NCBI RefSeq assembly: GCF_002494345.1
Contig: NZ_NXNI01000001.1
Coordinates: forward strand, 3,224,001-3,288,000
Source: Natrinema ejinorense
Lineage (GTDB): Archaea > Halobacteriota > Halobacteria > Halobacteriales > Natrialbaceae
Length of the DNA stretch: 64,000 nt
Direction of reading: 5' to 3'
Positions 63,990-64,000 of the stretch are shown here, in pieces. A program made the translations under genes and the position numbers. The notes beneath the pieces were generated by a model. The model was not told the DNA's origin. It saw only the letters and a list, made by a program, of their open reading frames with translations, and did no database searches. The stretch's first letter is position 1. Every line of letters begins with the position of its first letter.

Positions 63990-64000
63990 GCCCGTCCGAC

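Noticed and set aside
1-64000. tRNA, rRNA or CRISPR arrays
   Set aside because: No cloverleaf-like sequence, no rRNA signature and no regularly spaced repeats were found on reading; a tool search was not possible.

Overview
The window is 64 kb of chromosomal DNA from a halophilic archaeon. The evidence is high GC, very acidic proteins (many D/E runs), frequent CTCGAG/CTCGACG codon pairs, haloarchaeal protein families (plant-type 2Fe-2S ferredoxin with an acidic N-terminal insert, HTH_10/Bat-type regulators, HVO_0234-type propeller) and a recurring promoter layout with a TATA box about 25-28 nt before the start codon and almost no leader. Family resemblance and the dispersed palindromic repeats suggest Natrialbales (Haloterrigena/Natrinema-like); that placement is inference. 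No rRNA, tRNA or CRISPR array was seen. Most of the window is ordinary core genome.

Region by region: 0-3 kb holds a DsrE-like protein and the overlapping metY-metX pair for methionine synthesis. 3-9 kb holds small membrane proteins, serB, a UspA protein and serA. 9-18 kb holds a Tat-exported protein, an 84-bp palindromic element, a methyltransferase, a cupin, hisI with a coiled-coil partner, a second UspA, glmM, an HVO_0234-type propeller and prs. 17.6-21.5 kb holds an H-NOX-like protein facing a PAS histidine kinase, then a large exported gluzincin-like protein. 21.5-25.1 kb is ileS with a duplicated 3' end. 25.4-29.8 kb is the most unusual block: an HTH_10 regulator, a 35-residue peptide ending in F-F-Y, a radical SAM/SPASM protein with a PqqD/RRE-like N-terminus, a second radical SAM protein and a convergent M42 peptidase. 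This looks like a PQQ- or mycofactocin-like RiPP or redox-cofactor system that I cannot match to a named one. 30-36.8 kb holds a uracil-DNA glycosylase, a glycerophosphodiesterase, a nucleotidyltransferase/CDP-glycerol-type transferase pair, small proteins and a type IV prepilin peptidase. 36.8-41.4 kb is a complete sugar ABC transporter operon with a TrmB-type operator. 41.6-44.3 kb is an HPP-family protein facing arsR-acr3-arsC. 44.3-45.9 kb is an unassigned stretch plus a frameshifted IS5-like element. 45.9-49.1 kb is a sulfur module (HTH regulator, rhodanese-persulfide dioxygenase fusion, MFS permease). 49.3-54.3 kb holds ferredoxin, a PiT phosphate permease, an SLC13/TrkA-C permease and hisA. 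54.3-64 kb holds pheT-pheS, a hypothetical gene, a multi-PAS kinase, trpS and a Tat-exported small protein.

Two themes stand out beyond the RiPP-like cassette. First, the 3' ends of two aminoacyl-tRNA synthetase genes (ileS and pheT) are each followed by a second, partial copy of their own 3' end, with a related ~100-nt sequence between the copies that shares an 18-nt core. Second, dispersed palindromic repeats recur: one 84-bp element occurs twice at ~81% identity, and the second copy appears to supply the last codons and stop of hisA.
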